A stretch of 64,000 bases of DNA, taken from contig JAQPZY010001664.1 of the NCBI GenBank assembly GCA_029931535.1, positions 1,420,501 through 1,484,500 of the forward strand. The letters run 5' to 3'. The translations under genes were made by a program, and so were the position numbers. Shown here one piece after another: positions 34,587 to 44,734 of the stretch (positions are counted from its first letter, which is position 1; each line of letters begins with the position of its first letter). This DNA comes from Margaritifera margaritifera (lineage: Eukaryota > Mollusca > Bivalvia > Unionida > Margaritiferidae). The notes beneath the pieces were generated by a model. The model was not told where the DNA came from and searched no databases. It saw nothing but the letters and a program-made list of their open reading frames with translations.

Positions 34587-37301
34587 ACTGAAGCCACACA
34601 AGTTCCAGTGTGTTACTTTGTGAAAAATGGGGTCCTTATGAGGAAATGGAGACCACCTGATGTACCCGCTGGTGACGAGTGGTCAGAGAGCTATCAAATT
34701 GTTGTTCCTAAGTCATATCGACAGGAAATTCTTAATTTAGCCCATGAAACTCCTTTGGCTGGTCATTTAGGAGTCCGTAAGACTTATCACAAGATCTTGA
34801 ATCATTTTTATTGGCCGAAACTTAAAAGTGATGTTTCTAAATACTGCAGATCTTGTCACACTTGTCAAATGGTAGGAAAACCCAATCAGAAGATACTTAA
34901 GGCTCATCTGCAACCTATTCCTGCATTTGATGAACCATTTAGTAGAATAATAGTAGACTGTGTTGGTCCTTTACCTAAAACCAAGTTAGGCAACCAATAC
35001 TTGTTGACCATCATGTGTGCATCAAAAAGATTTCCAGAGGCAATTCCTCTGAGAAATATAAAAACTAAAACTATTGTGAAAGCTTTGGTGAAGTTTTTTA
35101 CACTTGTTGGCCTTCCCAAATCTGTCCAGTCAGATCAAGGGTCAAATTTTATGTCTGGAATTTTCCAACAAGTTATGCATGAATTAGGCATCCAACAGTT
35201 TAAATCTTCTGCCTATCACCCTGAAAGTCAAGGTGCTTTGGAAAGATTTCATCAAACTTTGAAGAATATGATTCGATCATATTGCTTTGATACAGAAAAG
35301 GATTGGGATGAGGATGTTCATTTGTTGTTGTTTGCTGTTAGGGAATCAGTTCAAGAGTCGTTGGGTTTTAGTCCCTTTGAACTAGTTTATGGTCATACTG
35401 TCCGTGGACCATTGAAATTATTGAAAGAGAAACTTCTTTCAAATGAAGATTCAAAGATTAATCTTCTTGATTATGTTTCTGATTTCAAATACAAGTTGTC
35501 AAAGGCCTGTGAAGTAGCAAGAACTAATCTTCACAATACCCAGTCAAAAATGAAATTAAGGTATGACAGAAATTCACAGGAAAGGAGTTTTAAACCTGGT
35601 GACAAAGTTCTGGCTCTCTTGACCATAACTCAGAATCCTCTTCAGGCTAAATTTTATGGTCCTTATACCGTTGAAAAGAAAGTAAATGACTTAAATTATA
35701 TCATTAACACTCCTGGGAGACGGAAACAGAAACAACTTTGTCATATAAATATGTTAAAGGAATATTTTGACAGAGATAGCTCAGCTAATTATTCTGTTAA
35801 TTTAGTTGTACCTGTCCCACAGAGTGAAGATATCAACGATGGAGTACAATCAGACTATAGTGACTCTGGTATAACCAATCTTCGGAATTCAGAAATATTG
35901 GACAACCTAGACCAGAAACTTTCACATCTACAACAACAGGAAAGAAATGAACTAAAACAGCTATTACATGACTATGAGCACTTGTTTCCTGATGTTCCAA
36001 CACGAACAAGTAAAATTTATCATGACGTTGACATTGTAGATTCTGCGCCTGTGAAACAGCATCCTTATAGGATGAATCCTCTCAAACAGAACTATCTGAA
36101 GAAAGAAATTCAGTATTTACTGGAGAATGATTTCATAGAACCAAGTAAAAGTAACTGGAGTTCACCATGTATTCTTGTTCCCAAGCCAGATAATACATTC
36201 CGTATGTATACTGACTATAGAAAAGTCAACAGTGTCACCAAAACTGATTCATTTCCAATCCCAAGAATGGACGATTGCATTGATAAAATTGGAAATGCGG
36301 AATATGTCACCAAGTTTGACCTATTAAAAGGATTCTGGCAAATTCCACTGACGGAAAGGGCAAAAGAAATTTCAGCATTTGTAACTCCAGATGGACTTTA
36401 TCAATATAAAGTCATGCCGTTTGGAATGAAAAATTCGCCTGCAACGTTTCAACGTCTGATGAACATGATAACATTTGGTCTTGATAATTGTGACGCTTAT
36501 ATCGATGACGTCATTATCTACAACAACACCTGGGAAGATCATTTGGAAACCATTCGAAAATTCTTCGATCGACTCAGTGATGCGAATCTGACAATTAATT
36601 TGAGCAAAAGTGAGTTTTGCCATGCTTGTGTCACATTTTTAGGACATATTGTGGGACAAGGTCAAGTTAAACCTATAGAAGCTAAGGTCAAAGCTATCTC
36701 TGAATTTCAAGTTCCAATTTGTAAAAAGCAACTGATGCGATTTCTAGGTATGGCTGGATATTATCGGAAATTTTGTTCCAATTTTTCCAAAATTGCTGAA
36801 CCTTTAACAAGTTTATTGAGTAAGAAAACCAAATTTCATTGGTCTGACAAGTGTCAGGAATCTTTTGACAAGTTAAAGGCCATGCTTAAGAATGCACCAG
36901 TTCTTTCTGCGCCAAATTTTAGCCAATCATTTAAATTATCTGTTGATGCAAGTGATGTAGGGGTTGGTGGAGTATTGATTCAGGAAGACAAAAGTGGTGT
37001 GGATCACCCTGTGTGTTATTTTTCTAAAAAACTAAACAAGCACCAGAAAAATTATTCCACAATTGAGAAGGAATGTTTGGCTTTGATATTGGCTTTACAG
37101 CATTTTGAAGTGTGTGTCACCTCAGCTCTTTCTCCAATTATTGTGTATAGTGATCACAATCCCCTTACTTTCATCAACAAAATGAAAGATAAAAATCGGA
37201 GATTGTTGAGATGGAGTTTGATATTGCAAGAATATAACATTGACATCAAACACATCAGGGGAAAAGACAATGTGATTGCAGATGCACTCTCACGTGCCTA
37301 G
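34587..37301 (+). CDS. pol: integrase - reverse transcriptase - RNase H
   Basis: In the same frame as gag-protease, with no good ATG at its start (first Met at 34638). Order: HHCC zinc region (HETPLAGHLG...CRSCHTC, 34744-34875); integrase core with Asp in IIVDCVGPLP, Asp in VQSDQGSNF and Glu in HPESQGALERFHQ; a GPY/F-type module (FYGPYTVEKKV, about 35650); reverse transcriptase with FRMYTDYRKVN and YIDD at 36498-36509; RNase H with SVDASDVGVGG, TIEKECLAL and YSDHNPL; stop at 37299. About 900 residues and intact. All catalytic residues are visible. It would copy the element's RNA to DNA and insert it. Without readthrough of the TAA at 34584 it cannot be made as part of a gag-pol protein. Confidence 0.95.
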   Translation, partial: TEATQVPVCYFVKNGVLMRKWRPPDVPAGDEWSESYQIVVPKSYRQEILNLAHETPLAGHLGVRKTYHKILNHFYWPKLKSDVSKYCRSCHTCQMVGKPNQKILKAHLQPIPAFDEPFSRIIVDCVGPLPKTKLGNQYLLTIMCASKRFPEAIPLRNIKTKTIVKALVKFFTLVGLPKSVQSDQGSNFMSGIFQQVMHELGIQQFKSSAYHPESQGALERFHQTLKNMIRSYCFDTEKDWDEDVHLLLFAVRESVQESLGFSPFELVYGHTVRGPLKLLKEKLLSNEDSKINLLDYVSDFKYKLSKACEVARTNLHNTQSKMKLRYDRNSQERSFKPGDKVLALLTITQNPLQAKFYGPYTVEKKVNDLNYIINTPGRRKQKQLCHINMLKEYFDRDSSANYSVNLVVPVPQSEDINDGVQSDYSDSGITNLRNSEILDNLDQKLSHLQQQERNELKQLLHDYEHLFPDVPTRTSKIYHDVDIVDSAPVKQHPYRMNPLKQNYLKKEIQYLLENDFIEPSKSNWSSPCILVPKPDNTFRMYTDYRKVNSVTKTDSFPIPRMDDCIDKIGNAEYVTKFDLLKGFWQIPLTERAKEISAFVTPDGLYQYKVMPFGMKNSPATFQRLMNMITFGLDNCDAYIDDVIIYNNTWEDHLETIRKFFDRLSDANLTINLSKSEFCHACVTFLGHIVGQGQVKPIEAKVKAISEFQVPICKKQLMRFLGMAGYYRKFCSNFSKIAEPLTSLLSKKTKFHWSDKCQESFDKLKAMLKNAPVLSAPNFSQSFKLSVDASDVGVGGVLIQEDKSGVDHPVCYFSKKLNKHQKNYSTIEKECLALILALQHFEVCVTSALSPIIVYSDHNPLTFINKMKDKNRRLLRWSLILQEYNIDIKHIRGKDNVIADALSRA

Positions 37302-37430
37302 AAATGTAATATTGCTTGATGTAATTAAGTCCAGTATCATAAAACATGTTCTTATGTAATTTTGGTTATTGTAGTATTAGATGTATATTCAAAAGAAAGC
37401 TTTATTATATAAATCTTTCTTTTTCTTTAT

Positions 37431-37439
37431 GAGGGGAGG
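37431..37439 (+). promoter_or_regulatory. polypurine tract
   Basis: GAGGGGAGG immediately before the 3' LTR: the usual plus-strand priming site. Confidence 0.85.
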
Positions 37440-38217
37440 TGTTATGTATGATGTTTATATAATATTATAAATATTTTAGGAAATTATAAATGTTTCTTCA
37501 CTTTAATATTTGCTTAAATCTTAATGTTATCAGGAAAAACATGTTTAACTAGTGTCCTTGAATTAGGTTGTTTTAATCAATATGTTTTCTCAATTTGAAG
37601 GTCAAGGTTGATTTTTGTTTACAAGTAAAAATTCCATTAAGATGACACACATTCTAGAACATTCTGTCATGTGACCAATCTAGAACATTCTGTCATGTGA
37701 CCAATCTTTATATATATCATGTTTGGTGGACATTTTTTCAGTTTTGACATTACCATCAGTCTTGTAAAGAGCTATTACAGTTGTGAAAATTCATTCCAAA
37801 TTCTAAGAGAGGAATTATTTTAAATATTCATTGGATTATAACAGTGCTCATAAACTTTTGGATTTTGGATTTTTAATTGATGGTTTTAGAATTTATGTGA
37901 ACTTATTCAGAGATTTTGGAATACTTCATTTTGACATCAGCACATCAAGATTTCTAGTACATCAGGACTTTGGAGACCATTAGCACATCATAACATTCAA
38001 GGACATAGCCGTGAATTCGGAACATTCTATATTTAGGACTTGTGATTAGAACAATCATTCTTATTGGATTATTAGGATTTCAAAACACATTACTGTAAGT
38101 GACTTTTTGATTTTTCATTATAATTATCTAGTAATAAATTGCTTGTTGATTTTTTACTTGATTTGTTGGTTTCACTTTCTTTCTGTTACATTTTTCTTAG
38201 ACCATAGAGTCGTAACA
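37440..38217 (+). repeat. 3' LTR of the Gmr1-type element
   Basis: 778 bp, same ends and same 26-bp duplication as the 5' LTR. AATAAA at 38133-38138 is a candidate polyadenylation signal. Confidence 0.95.
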
Positions 38218-38221
38218 AAGG
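38218..38221 (+). other. target-site duplication AAGG (right)
   Basis: Repeats the AAGG at 31514-31517. Confidence 0.8.
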
Positions 38222-38477
38222 TCAAATCCTTCTCCTGGCTATAGAGGTAGTTAACACACTGGCTGTTTTGCATTATCGGCCAATATTACTTACCAGCGAA
38301 TGATGCACATTTAGTTTAATGTTTGCATTATATTTTCCTGTACATACAGTTTACATTCTGGTTTACCGCATGTTTAAAATGTGGACAGCTTCATGCATCA
38401 CGTTTGTCTTTGTTTCTAGTACAATGTCAAGTGAATTGTGGAGAACAGATGAAATTCTGATCACATAGAGGTGGAAA

Positions 38478-39980
38478 TTTGTCTGCAACCTATTATTTAA
38501 ATATGACATTTTCTGGCACCTATTATTTGAACAGGACAATGTCCACAATCTATTGTGGGTACAGGGAATGTTCTTTGAATCGTCATTTAAGATTTTATCT
38601 GAAAAAGGAGAACTTCCATTTTGCTGCCTGTCATAATTATCTCTCTAGTTCTATCCTTTCTTTTCTTTCAATCTGTGTTACCTGCCGTGTTTTACCCAGT
38701 TCAGCATTGCTGCGGTTTGACTTTTGCACTGCATTAGAGGGCCAGGTATACCCATGACTTCCGTCTACATGTGATTCGGACTTCTTGGAGGATTCGTCTG
38801 TGGGGAGATTGGAAGAAATCCTGCCCACATTTGGGGGTGTTAACTTTTTGCCACCAATTATTTAAATAGGACATTTTCTGCAACCTATTATTTCAATAGG
38901 ACAACTTCCGCATTTTATTGTCTTAACGGAGAATTTTCAACTGAATCAATATTTAACATTTTATCTATAAAAGGAAACCAAAAATGTTGCTTTCCGAGCA
39001 ATAATTATGTCCCTAATTCTACCCTTTAGTTTTCTAACTCCCTTTCTTTCAGTTTTTGTTAACACTCTTGAGCTAAATTACTCTTTGTTTTAGCTTGGCT
39101 TGTTGTTTTTAGTCTAGGCACCAATCGTTTCATTTACGTTCTTCGGGATGTTGATGTTTGCGTTGATGTCATCAAGCTGATGAGCTGACTGAGAATGGCA
39201 ATACTAATGTTAAATCAAGTGACTTCAGGACCATGTTTGGCTCAGTGCAGAGTTGTTGCAATTTGACGGTTGTATTCTGTCAACAAGAGGATCAGGTGTA
39301 CCCGTTGCTTCTGCCTGCGCGTGACTGGGGCTCCTTAGAGTATTCACCTGTGTGAAGGTAGCACTAAATCCTGCTCACATAGGAGTGTTAACTTGTCTAC
39401 TGCCAATTATTTAATAGGACATTGTCTACCATGTATTATTTGAATAGGACAACTTTCGGAACCTATTGTCTGAAAAGGGAATTGTTTGTTTGAATGATCA
39501 TTTAATATTTTATCTGAAAAAGGAACGCTTAAGTTTGCTGTTTAAGTAACAATTGTCTCTCTAATTATATCATTTCAATTTCCCTCCCCCAAGCTGGATT
39601 ACTGTGTGTATCCCGTTCGTGATTCTACCTTTTACGGATATAAAAATGCTTGTTGTTTTTAGCCTAGGCACAGAGCATTTTATTCGTCTAGTCGAGGACA
39701 TCTTGTAAGTTGCCAAGTTTTATCTCTAGCTGAAGAGCTGACTGGGAATGGTAATATCTATGTTGAATCAAGCGAGTTTAGTGACATGCTTGTCCCTGTT
39801 CAACGTTGTTGATTTTCGCTTGTAGTAGATGTGAATAATGCTAAAATCATGTGCAAATTATACTCGTTCAATAGTGCGTGGCATTTGTCTTGCTGTGAGA
39901 GTTCCAATGGGTCCACTCTCCCCTAATAGAGTTTGTTTTAGATATTACCCATAATTTACCCCCAAGATATTGGTGTAGTT
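38478..39980. repeat. ~0.5-kb tandem repeat, three diverged copies
   Basis: The block CTATTATTTAAATAGGACAT with the following CTGAAAAAGGA recurs near 38490, 38855 and 39400. The segment with AGGTGTACCC and ATCCTGC recurs near 38740/38815 and 39295/39370. GAGCTGACTG and GAATGG recur near 39183 and 39737. The spacing of the last two copies is about 545-555 bp; the first is shorter through deletion. No coding. Confidence 0.7.
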
Positions 39981-40681
39981 AGCAATGCAGCCTATTTAAC
40001 TGGGGGCGGGGGACTTTGAACATTTCTATATTTTCTGAGACACACTAGAACAAGGCTAACCAATAACTTTATAAATTTTAGGTGCCTACATGTAAGTCTT
40101 TTGCTTTCGTTATCTGCTGTCGATTTTCTCGCGAATATAATTAGGTCATAAAGTATGTGGTGGTGGTGTTCCGAAAAGATATGACTGAACTACAACATGC
40201 TTAATCATTGAAAACGAAAGGAAATGAGTTAAGTTAACTGGAAAATAATCAAAATTATCAACAAAAAAACCCAAAACAAAACAAAAAAAATTTTTTTTTT
40301 AAATAATAAAAAAAAATAAGCAACCGAGATTGAACGTAAAGAGACCCAAAATAAAGTCAAAGAGACATAACAATCTATAATTACTGAAAAGAAATTTAAG
40401 TGTAACATAACAGAACATTGATACTACTTATTGTGTTATTATGAGGTATTGTGAAATATCAAAATTTAGTAAATTATTAAGGTATATTTTTCGACTATGA
40501 AGTAAGTTCTTTACGTAGCGGATGGTTCAGTTTTAAAGAGGAAGGACATTGTAACATTGCAAATCATTTTTCGTATAAAATCGATCTGGTCAATCACGGA
40601 TACACGTTTTTTCTGGTGGTAACTATTTTATTTTTGATCTGATAAAAAGCTGTCAGTGACAAATTTAGCTCGGGACGACTT
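39981..40681. other. no gene recognised
   Basis: AT-rich, with poly-A/T at 40265-40320. It lies left of the duplicated IAP block; no equivalent of the tail exon at 24438-24709 is visible here. Confidence 0.5.
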
Positions 40682-41705
40682 CTAATTCTCCCTTGGTGCA
40701 GAGTAGAAATCAACTCTACATATAAAGGCAGAAAACTGAGATATCAGAAAACAAAAAGTGAAACCTGAAATATAGAAAATATTAAGAAACAAATCCGTTT
40801 TATTTTATAAAATTTATAAATGTGCATATCCAACGATCAGTTATAGAAATTTCAATATCTTGCTTCTTTTATACTGAATTTTGTTGTGTTTATTTCTTGT
40901 TATAATTTAAAATTTAAATTTTTCTAAAATAATATGTATCTCAAATTTATTCTTAGGGCAATATCAATATTTCTAACCTCTCCTTCTCAATTCGTTACTT
41001 GCCATTGTTACTGCTCTTCTGGAGTACCCGAAGTCTAGAACAGCCAAAGCTGCAGGTGTATTCAAATCCAGCTCGACCTTCTGCTTGTTTTGTTCTAAAT
41101 ATAAAATTTATTTTCTAAGATAAAGGTGTAGAAACAATGTACATATTTATACCACAAATGACTCTCTATGTAATATTCATCAGTTAAGTCATGAAAGTAT
41201 TTGAGTCATAAGATACAGTTGCTTCTAAGATTTAGATAGACACCTTTCTCAAAGGAGGATAATGTCTTTCTTAACAAAACAAACAAATATTACAAATTCA
41301 AACATGCACAAATGTCCTTTTCTTCTAAAACAGCTGTTTAGATACTACAATTAAAACAACTTTGACTGTTTTAAATTCTATATAAAATCCATGGGAATGC
41401 ACAATAAATAATGATAAAACTTATTTTACTAAAGCCGATTTGCTTCATGCAATTTTAATCAACATACTTGATCTTTGATGCAAAAAAGATGAAATACAAG
41501 AACACTGGCCAATAAAAATGAAACCTATGTGTGGATGGTGTCACATTGTTGCTGTCGTGAAATCGTCAATGTTGCAAAGTTCTAAAATTATATCAGAAGT
41601 GTGTAGGATCCTTGCCATGAGACATGGCAATGTGTGTAAACAGTAGGGGTCCGGAGGCTGCGATTCCATCCAATAATCACCGGTGACGTAACATAAATAC
41701 AGAAT
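40682..41705. repeat. segmental duplication, copy at IAP locus B
   Basis: Partner of 25015-26040, same orientation. On the right it ends in a very short TATATATA tract and a LINE scrap, where copy A has a long (TA)n-(GT)n array. On the left the match stops near 40682. Confidence 0.85.
40978..41094 (-). CDS. IAP locus B, UBA first-half exon
   Basis: 117 bp, same boundaries as 25313-25429 (acceptor ATATTTAG, donor GAG|GTTAGA). Reads QKVELDLNTPAALAVLDF, then GYSRRAVTMASNELRRR. The frame is intact and most changes are conservative, although A-I-K to A-S-N changes the helix end. Without a downstream UBA second half in view it may be an orphan exon left by the duplication. Confidence 0.7.
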
Positions 41706-41714
41706 ATATATATG

Positions 41715-41935
41715 CCATGCCTCAATGATCTCTGGGGGGGGGGGGGGAGATGGAACGGGTAGGAGGGTAATCCACTTGGGTTTAACCATTTTTGTTTTAA
41801 TTGGGGCATGCTTATCTAAGACTGTGTTCAATAATTGATAACACATGTCTAAGGCAGTGTTAACATCAGCTATATTGATAAGTTTGTGAAATTGCGTGAA
41901 GTTGAATAATTTAATCACTTTTCCTCTTTAAACTG
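41715..41935 (-). pseudogene. non-LTR retrotransposon scrap (endonuclease-RT linker)
   Basis: Minus strand: LFNFTQFHKLINIADVNTAL, then LLNTVLDKHAPIKTKMVKPK and WIT; after a G-tract-encoded Pro stretch comes PEIIEAWH. The spacing V-L-D-K-H-A-P...W-I-T and E-I...A is typical of the segment between the endonuclease and reverse transcriptase of LINE ORF2. The run of 13 G (about 41735-41748) splits what would otherwise be one motif. Nothing of the flanking domains remains. Confidence 0.6.
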
Positions 41936-42643
41936 TATAAAATCTATGCAGTGTGTTTCTATACGTATAGCCATTATGGCTTCGGTGAAGTAATTAAATG
42001 AAGACTGCTATTTAAACTACCGATAAGGATCAATAAGTATTTTTGAAACCTAGATATAGCATCTTGGAGTTCTTTTTCACAGGTCTCACCTCTTTGTCCT
42101 GTTCCTCTGTTCTTGGACTCATTACTTCTTGCACCTTGAAACTGTGCCTTTATCAATAAGAAAATAAAATTTTAGCTTTTAAAAAGCAAAGAAAACAAAT
42201 AAACATCACTGCTGAAGGATAAGATAGCAGATATAAATCTTATTTTATAAGTTACAGTTAACAATTTACTTATGTTTCCTTTCGATTTCCCCATATTTAA
42301 TGAGCTTCAGCTGATTAGTTGCAAATTACCTACCCCAAGTCTACCCTACATTTGTTCAACAATAACTGGGACAAAACTGATAGGAATTCAAAATGGTTTA
42401 GTTGCATTGGAATCAAAGGACTGTTGTCTTTATTGAAAGTGACCTTTTCGAATCCAATCAAATCATATATGTTAGCCTTGTCATGCTTCGCACAAGCCAA
42501 CAGGTAGAATACAACCAATATTTTGGGAGGATTCTTTTATGCTTAGATGCTTCATTCTAATGAATATAAGTAATATTTTTGGCTATTTAGCAGGTCTCAA
42601 GAAAAATCCTAAACATAAATATTTTCTTTTGAATTACACACAG
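41936..42643. other. no gene recognised
   Basis: A minus-strand frame at 41974-42156 (GARSNESKNRGTGQRGETCE) is unassigned. The linker exon expected for IAP locus B was searched for here by eye and not found. Confidence 0.45.
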
Positions 42644-42840
42644 TAGTGCTGCTGTTGCCCAGTGGTTAAGGTGTTGGATTCGTGATCAGAAGGGTGTGGG
42701 TTAAATTCCCACTATCAGTTTACCCGAGATCTGCTATAGCGGTGTGTCCTTGAGCAAAGCATTTTATTCTCCTTATCTTGGTATAATAAATTTTAAAGTG
42801 TTGCTGTGCCGTAAAACACTATAACCCAATTCAATCCAAA
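42644..42840 (+). mobile_element. tRNA-derived SINE
   Basis: Head GTTGCCCAGTGGTTAAGGTG (A-box-like), B-box GGGTTAAATTCCC (degenerate), then core GGTGTGTCCTTGAGCAAAGC and ATTTTATTCTCC. This is the longest copy of the family in the window, with its tail near CAATTCAATCCAAATAAAC. Confidence 0.7.
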
Positions 42841-43312
42841 TAAACACAATAGCAGCTAATAGGCAATGAAGTTTAATGATACTTTCAAAGTTATTTAATA
42901 ATTTCAATGTTATTATTGTATTTCAGCAGTGACCCTGAACTCATATTTTACACCATGATATGACAGCACCTGCAACTTTGACAAGTACATAAGTAGTACT
43001 TCACCCCTTACTCTTCACTTATAATTAGAGATATTCTCTTTCAAAGTTTTTTGCTACTTTTGTGGGGGTGGTTGCAACGAGTGACAGAGACAAGGTTGTT
43101 TTCCTAAAATCAAGAAAAACCAAAGAATTTGGTAAAACTTTGTAAACAGATAATTGTGGTGGACTATGCCTAACTTAAAGTCTAAATATCTTCTGTATAA
43201 AATTCTTGTAAGAAACGTGTAGCAAAACATAAGTGTCTTTAATATATGTACACTCAGTGTATAATACGACCTTACGTCTTGGCTTTCCTTGGATGTGTGT
43301 GATAATGCTTAT
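42841..43312. other. no gene recognised
   Basis: Non-coding sequence between the SINE and a MITE. Confidence 0.5.
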
Positions 43313-43533
43313 TACCGTATATACTTGCGTATAAGCTAGGTCCAAATGCAAACAACATAGACCCTGATCTGCCGTCGCATAATGCGCCGGCAGATCAGGG
43401 TCTGTGTTGTTTGTTCTACTGATTAGTCATTACAAACTGCATAGACCCAGATCTGCCGGAGCATTCTGCGACGGCAGATCTGGGTCTATGCAGCTTGCAG
43501 TTGGTATCGTATAATACGCGAGTATATACAGTA
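43313..43533. mobile_element. MITE with two internal hairpins
   Basis: Terminal inverted repeats TACCGTATATACTTGCGTAT (43313-43332) and ATACGCGAGTATATACAGTA (43514-43533), 18 of 20 paired. Inside are two long hairpins: arms 43349-43374/43388-43413 (26 bp, one mismatch) and 43439-43458/43472-43491 (20 bp, perfect), each with a 13-nt loop. All four arms carry the same ATAGACCC...GATCTGCCG sequence in alternating orientation. Confidence 0.8.
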
Positions 43534-43859
43534 CACGTTTTTTCTGGAATAAATGAATAATGGTAACAAAATTACCACGAGTCTCTGAATTCTTACACAA
43601 CGTTTCGGCAAGATTGAAGTCCATAGTTTTAAAATCAATAAAATATGTTTCATATATTATAATATATGTTGTCCACATCTTGAAGCCGCATCACTTACTG
43701 ATTTTTATGCATAAAAAAAAAAAAAAAAAGAACCCCGTTTCCTGAGTTTGAACAATGCAACTGATATTCTCATTATTAATGCAATAAAATATTTTGAAAT
43801 AATGTTTCCTGCCTATGCACCATGTAGGTATTAGGTATTGGATATTATCGATAACCACG

Positions 43860-44037
43860 TATTTAACTATGAAACATTTTAGTACTCTAATATCATGACG
43901 TGTGTCTTCAAGTAGCAGAGATGCTACAAGGCTACAATTGGGGGAGTAACGGCAGTGTTCCAATAATGGATCATCCTCTTTTTTCCACTGGCCGAGGACA
44001 ATACCACATGCATAACAGCATACTCTATCCAGCTTCC
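43860..44037 (-). CDS. IAP locus B, BIR domain C-terminal exon (3' end uncertain)
   Basis: The acceptor TTGTTTCAG precedes 44037. Two bases complete a glycine, then KLDRVCCYACGIVLGQWKK, EDDPLLEHCRYSPNC. All BIR zinc ligands are kept (C-x2-C, H-x6-C), along with the conserved W and DDP. The frame stays open past the BIR (SLVASLLLEDTRHDIRVLK), but I see no good donor equivalent to the one at 26789, so the end given is a guess. It joins in phase 1 with 44735 across a 697-bp intron. Confidence 0.75.
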
Positions 44038-44336
44038 CTGAAACAAGAAAGGAGATTAACACATAGGAGATAAATCTCGAAAGTATGTACCTGATAGATT
44101 GTGATAAACTATTTATACCTATTTATTTGTGGTATATAACAATCTAGAACATATTTTAAAACATTGTTTTCACTTTTGTTTTCACAGTTTATTGAGAAAA
44201 GATCTTGTTTTAAATAAAATGTTGCACAACAGGAGATAACTAGCCTTTCAATGCCTCATCTGGATGTTTTTTGGGGTTTTGTTTGTTGTTGTAAACCAAT
44301 TTCTTAGACTGTAGTTTACCAACTTACCTTTCATTC

Positions 44337-44376
<40 letters not shown>

Positions 44377-44734
44377 TTATTATTATTATTGTTATTGATT
44401 CAATTGGAAAAATACTGAACGAAATGTTTTTAGATAAATTTATAAAAAGTCGTTTCTGAAACTTTCAAAAATTCCCTTTTATCAATACTGGTATGTATTT
44501 AATACACTGGGAAGTATAATCCATATTCGATGTGTAATAATTTTACTTTGTATTCCACTGCTGCAAAGTGCAGCTGTAGCAACTTCGAGTTTATATATAT
44601 CTATCTATATCTATCTATCTGTATATATATATATATATGATACAAATATCATAGACATTAATTATTGGTTCGTGGCAGATATAATTTACCTATAAAGTGT
44701 ATAAAATAATTCAACAAAGTATTTTTGCACTTAC

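Larger units (their letters stand above)
31518..38217 (+). mobile_element. complete Gmr1-type Ty3/Gypsy retrotransposon
   Basis: A 6700-bp element: 5' LTR, tRNA-Pro-type primer site, gag with zinc knuckle, protease, integrase, reverse transcriptase, RNase H, polypurine tract and 3' LTR, flanked by AAGG duplications. Integrase lies before reverse transcriptase, the reverse of ordinary Ty3/Gypsy order but known from Gmr1-type elements (a Gypsy lineage with copia-like order). LTRs start TGTTA and end TAACA. The two differ at about seven of 778 positions, so insertion is recent. Two nonsense codons (32817 and 34584) break the coding frame. No env-like gene was seen. A second copy starts at 61854. 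Confidence 0.95.

Noticed and set aside
34399..34623. Separate small gene at the end of gag-protease
   Set aside because: It is an out-of-frame shadow. Its counterpart in copy 2 appears in frame only because of a 1-base deletion.
37302..37430. Envelope-like gene after RNase H
   Set aside because: Only about 130 bases lie between the pol stop and the polypurine tract, so there is no room for an env gene.
42644..42720. Functional tRNA gene
   Set aside because: Degenerate B-box and continuation into the SINE core shared with other copies.
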